Source: Tychonema litorale BBK16 (GTDB lineage Bacteria > Cyanobacteriota > Cyanobacteriia > Cyanobacteriales > Microcoleaceae). Taken from it: DNA of 8,303 bases. The notes below the pieces were generated by a model, which worked only from the letters and a program-made list of their open reading frames with translations, ran no database searches and was not told the origin of the DNA. Positions 6,515-8,303 of the stretch are shown here, one piece after another. The DNA lies in NCBI RefSeq assembly GCF_021648855.1, contig NZ_JAKJHX010000029.1:42267-50569 (forward strand), written 5' to 3'. The position numbers and the translations under genes are program-made. Numbering within the stretch: position 1 is the stretch's first letter; the number at the start of each line of letters is the position of its first letter.

Positions 6515-7150
6515 TTATTTCACCACAAAAGGTTCACTGCCGATCGCGCGTCCATCCACAGACATCCGCACCTCCCAGTTTCCCGGTTGTGCAGCCGATC
6601 CGAGGTCATAAAAACAGTTAGTATTCCAAACCGCTGTTTCGATCGTGCGAGTCTTATAACTGTTCTGATGAACAATTTGAGCATTAGGATTAATCCAGTC
6701 GCATTGCAGAGCCAACTGATTGCCAATGGGAGCATTTTTCAACGTCACCTGGTAATAGACGCGAGCATTGATTTGGCGATTGACTTGACTCAGACTATCA
6801 CCACCTTTTTTCGATAGCGAAATCCTGTCTTCAGTTGAGGCAACTTGAGCATTTTGCTGCTGTCTATTTTGGCTGAATAGAATGCCGATCGCGATCGCCG
6901 AAACCACAGCGACTGTCGAGGCGATCGCAATCCACTTGTTGCGTCGCTGTTCCTTTTCCAGGGCTTCGCGGCGGTGCATTTGGGCGATCGCATCTTCCAA
7001 AAGTTCATCAGGCAAATTCAAATCCCGCAAAATTTCTCTTACCTGATCCGGCGCTAATTCAGACTCGCGCTGCTGCGATAACTTATCGATTTCAGCAACA
7101 ACCTGTGCTAACTGAGCTTGAGTAAGTCGAGTTTCCATAAAGTTCACCAT
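6515..7150 (-). CDS. Single-pass membrane protein with helical cytoplasmic and beta-rich outer part
   Basis: A 211-residue protein without a name I can give. Residues about 8-70 are charged and probably helical (a segment with LAPDQVREILRDLNLPDELL). They end in a basic RRNK cluster followed by one transmembrane helix at about 73-93. Positive charges before the helix predict N-terminus inside and the rest in the periplasm. The distal region, 128-211, looks beta-rich, with Cys150 and Cys179 that could pair, and ends in an NWEVRMSVDG...EPFVV pattern. The start is uncertain: the first ATG is at 7150, but an ATG four codons in (7136-7138) has GGTGA five bases upstream and may be the true one. Its stop abuts the next gene's ATG, so it heads the synthetase operon. 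It could be an anchor or sensor, but function is unknown. Confidence 0.78.
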   Translation of the reverse strand: MVNFMETRLTQAQLAQVVAEIDKLSQQRESELAPDQVREILRDLNLPDELLEDAIAQMHRREALEKEQRRNKWIAIASTVAVVSAIAIGILFSQNRQQQNAQVASTEDRISLSKKGGDSLSQVNRQINARVYYQVTLKNAPIGNQLALQCDWINPNAQIVHQNSYKTRTIETAVWNTNCFYDLGSAAQPGNWEVRMSVDGRAIGSEPFVVK

Positions 7151-7213
7151 TAGTATCGGTAAAGTTCTTTCCCACTAGCAAATTAAATATAGCAATCATC
7201 TCTCTCTTTTCTT

Positions 7214-7240
7214 CCTCTGTGCCCTCTGCGCCCTCTGCGG
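7214..7240. repeat. Three tandem 9-bp units (CCTCTGYGS)
   Basis: CCTCTGTGC, CCTCTGCGC and CCTCTGCGG follow each other without gaps and are followed by TTAA. This resembles a short repeat common in cyanobacterial intergenic DNA. No function is evident. Confidence 0.75.
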
Positions 7241-7369
7241 TTAAATTATCCATATTATTCAATAAATAGCTTTCAAAGTCAATTCATAAAACTCATAACC
7301 TTGATGTCATAAAAATCATATTTATTAGGATTTACTTAGATCGTAATTAACATTACCCAAAATCAGGAC

Positions 7370-7423
7370 ACGGCAGTGCCGTTTCCCTACGATTAATTTG
7401 GCGTAGGGAAACGGCACTGCCGT
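7370..7423 (-). terminator. Perfect 22-bp stem hairpin after the HAD gene, possible terminator
   Basis: Arms at 7370-7391 (beginning ACGGCAGTGCCG) and 7402-7423 are exact reverse complements around a 10-base loop. The hairpin begins 11 bases past the HAD stop codon. On the minus strand only a short ATTTT follows about ten bases later, so it is a weak match to an intrinsic terminator. The same 22-mer recurs at 8226-8247, showing it is also a dispersed repeat. Confidence 0.5.
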
Positions 7424-7433
7424 CTCCTCTATA

Positions 7434-8165
7434 TTATTCCGGCGCAGCCGGAATTGATATAAAATCCAAACCAGCAAATTCCTCTATTTTTTTATCACTT
7501 AAATCCAATTTGCTATCTATCTTTTCCTGTTGGCGATTCAACCAAACAGCGTTTAATCCAGCATTTCTAGCACCGCAATAATCAGCCTTGAAACTATCGC
7601 CGATATGCAGCACATTTTCAGCAAAGCAATTATGTTTCTGCAAAGCCGCCCTGAAAATTTGAGCATCAGGTTTTGCCGCACCAACTTCCGTAGAAATTGT
7701 CACCGATGTGAAATATTCTGCTAAATCGAGTGCTTTCAATACTGGATAAAGTCGGGAATCAAAATTCGAGACTACGGCTAATTCAATTCCTTGTTTCTGC
7801 CATCTATTTAATGCGGGAAATACATCGGGATAGACAAACCAAGGTTCGGCGCTGGCAAAATGAGCGTAGAGTTCGGCAAAGAATTTTGGAAAGTCCGAGA
7901 ATTGATTAAAAACGCCTGCTATTTGAAAAGCTTTTGCGGAAACTGCAAGCCACCATTCAAATTCTAGCTGGGGAATTTCTGCTAATTCTCTGCGTGGAAA
8001 TGCCATCGGATTTGAATCGGCGAAACTTTGGAAAAATGCGGTATTTAATTCTTCACTGTCAACAGTTACTCCAAAATTATTCGCTAGTTTTTGGTAAACT
8101 TCGCCGACGCTACCGCGCACGTCAAATAGTGTACCAGCAGCATCTAGAAAAATTACTTTTGTCAT
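7434..8165 (-). CDS. HAD-superfamily hydrolase, REG-2/HDHD3-like
   Basis: A 243-residue protein of typical length for HAD subfamily IA, probably soluble and cytoplasmic. Motif I is FLDAAGTLF with the nucleophile Asp8, motif II is VVSNFDS with Ser133, motif III has Lys165 in AAKPDAQIF, and motif IV is HIGDSFKAD with Asp190 and Asp195. A helical cap lies between about residues 15 and 105. The position two after Asp8, where phosphatases usually have an acid/base Asp, is Ala10; REG-2-like proteins commonly show this DAxGT form. The substrate is unknown. The start codon at 8163-8165 lies within a heptanucleotide repeat and no Shine-Dalgarno is visible. It is AT-richer than the cluster, contains no GCGATCGC, and is separated from it by repeats, so it is probably unrelated functionally. 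Confidence 0.87.
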   Translation of the reverse strand: MTKVIFLDAAGTLFDVRGSVGEVYQKLANNFGVTVDSEELNTAFFQSFADSNPMAFPRRELAEIPQLEFEWWLAVSAKAFQIAGVFNQFSDFPKFFAELYAHFASAEPWFVYPDVFPALNRWQKQGIELAVVSNFDSRLYPVLKALDLAEYFTSVTISTEVGAAKPDAQIFRAALQKHNCFAENVLHIGDSFKADYCGARNAGLNAVWLNRQQEKIDSKLDLSDKKIEEFAGLDFISIPAAPE

Positions 8166-8188
8166 TGGTTATTTGTCATTTGTTATGT
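8161..8188. repeat. Four heptanucleotide repeat units over the HAD start
   Basis: GTCATTG, GTTATTT, GTCATTT and GTTATGT run in tandem, a degenerate 7-bp repeat of the short-tandem-repeat type known in cyanobacteria. The HAD start codon is within the first unit. Confidence 0.7.
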
Positions 8189-8225
8189 AGTTTCCGGTTG
8201 CATCGGAATTATTAGAAATTAGGAG

Positions 8226-8247
8226 ACGGCAGTGCCGTTTCCCTACG
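8226..8247 (+). repeat. Second locus of the 22-bp ACGGCAGTGCCG repeat
   Basis: Identical to the arm at 7370-7391 and therefore the exact reverse complement of the arm at 7402-7423. Copies of the element thus lie on both sides of the HAD gene. This copy is a single arm; the matching half is not seen before the window ends. Confidence 0.85.
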
Positions 8248-8271
8248 CCAGATTAATAAGTCGGAGGGCCA

Positions 8272-8297
8272 AGGCGGTCTTAGGAAGACAACCGCCT
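8272..8297. repeat. Hairpin repeat AGGCGGTCTT / AAGACAACCGCCT
   Basis: AGGCGGTCTT at 8272-8281 and AAGACAACCGCCT at 8285-8297 pair with a small asymmetric bulge and a 3-base loop. It is probably one more dispersed palindromic repeat, running toward the window edge. Confidence 0.65.
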
Positions 8298-8303
8298 CAG
8301 ACA

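Larger units (their letters stand above)
7151..7433. other. Intergenic region with AT-rich leader and two repeat types
   Basis: These 283 bp separate the membrane-protein gene from the HAD gene. The part nearest 7150 is AT-rich and, on the minus strand, contains TATATTTAAT about 35-45 bases before the start codon, a possible -10 region without a convincing -35. The middle holds a 9-bp tandem repeat, and the far end holds a 22-bp-stem hairpin. No small gene is supported. Confidence 0.5.

Noticed and set aside
8053..8072. ACTGTCAACAGTT within the HAD gene matching the palindrome at 4771-4790
   Set aside because: A 13-base match inside a coding region that encodes a normal TVDS segment; too short to call a shared element.

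Overview
This 8.3 kb window almost certainly comes from a cyanobacterium. The HIP1 octamer GCGATCGC occurs more than twenty times. The intergenic gaps are filled with the palindromic and short repeat types common in filamentous cyanobacteria (Oscillatoria/Microcoleus-like genomes are my guess; the exact lineage is inference). All six protein genes appear intact; no rRNA, tRNA, transposase or CRISPR array is visible.

Layout: a plus-strand asparagine-synthetase-like gene (92-1765) converges on five minus-strand genes. In transcription order these are a HAD-family hydrolase (7434-8165), a single-pass membrane protein of unknown function (6515-7150), a second asparagine-synthetase-like enzyme (4772-6514, its ATG directly abutting the previous stop codon), a diaminopimelate/ornithine-decarboxylase-fold protein (3402-4622), and a zinc-ribbon plus multi-pass membrane protein whose C-terminal region resembles the Toprim domain of Spo11/topoisomerase VI A (1847-3208).

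The central interest is the group of two synthetase-like enzymes and one decarboxylase-like protein. Both synthetases keep the PP-loop SGGIDSS and the downstream lysine-containing motif, but neither has the Cys2 nucleophile needed to release ammonia from glutamine. They may therefore be beta-lactam-synthetase-like adenylating amide/ring-forming enzymes, or use free ammonia or another amine. The decarboxylase-fold protein keeps PLP-phosphate-site motifs (GGGFG, EPGR, GAYG) but appears to have lost the Schiff-base lysine (valine in its place) and the Cys-Glu of the catalytic CES-D motif. Together they could form an undescribed small-molecule or amino-acid modification pathway, or a set of non-catalytic or repurposed subunits. 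This is inference from gene content and motifs; no substrate can be read from the sequence.

Every intergenic gap longer than a few bases holds a distinct dispersed repeat or hairpin. The HAD gene is bracketed by copies of one 22-bp repeat and begins inside a heptanucleotide repeat; it looks like an unrelated housekeeping-type neighbour. No gene-free stretch exceeds 300 bases.
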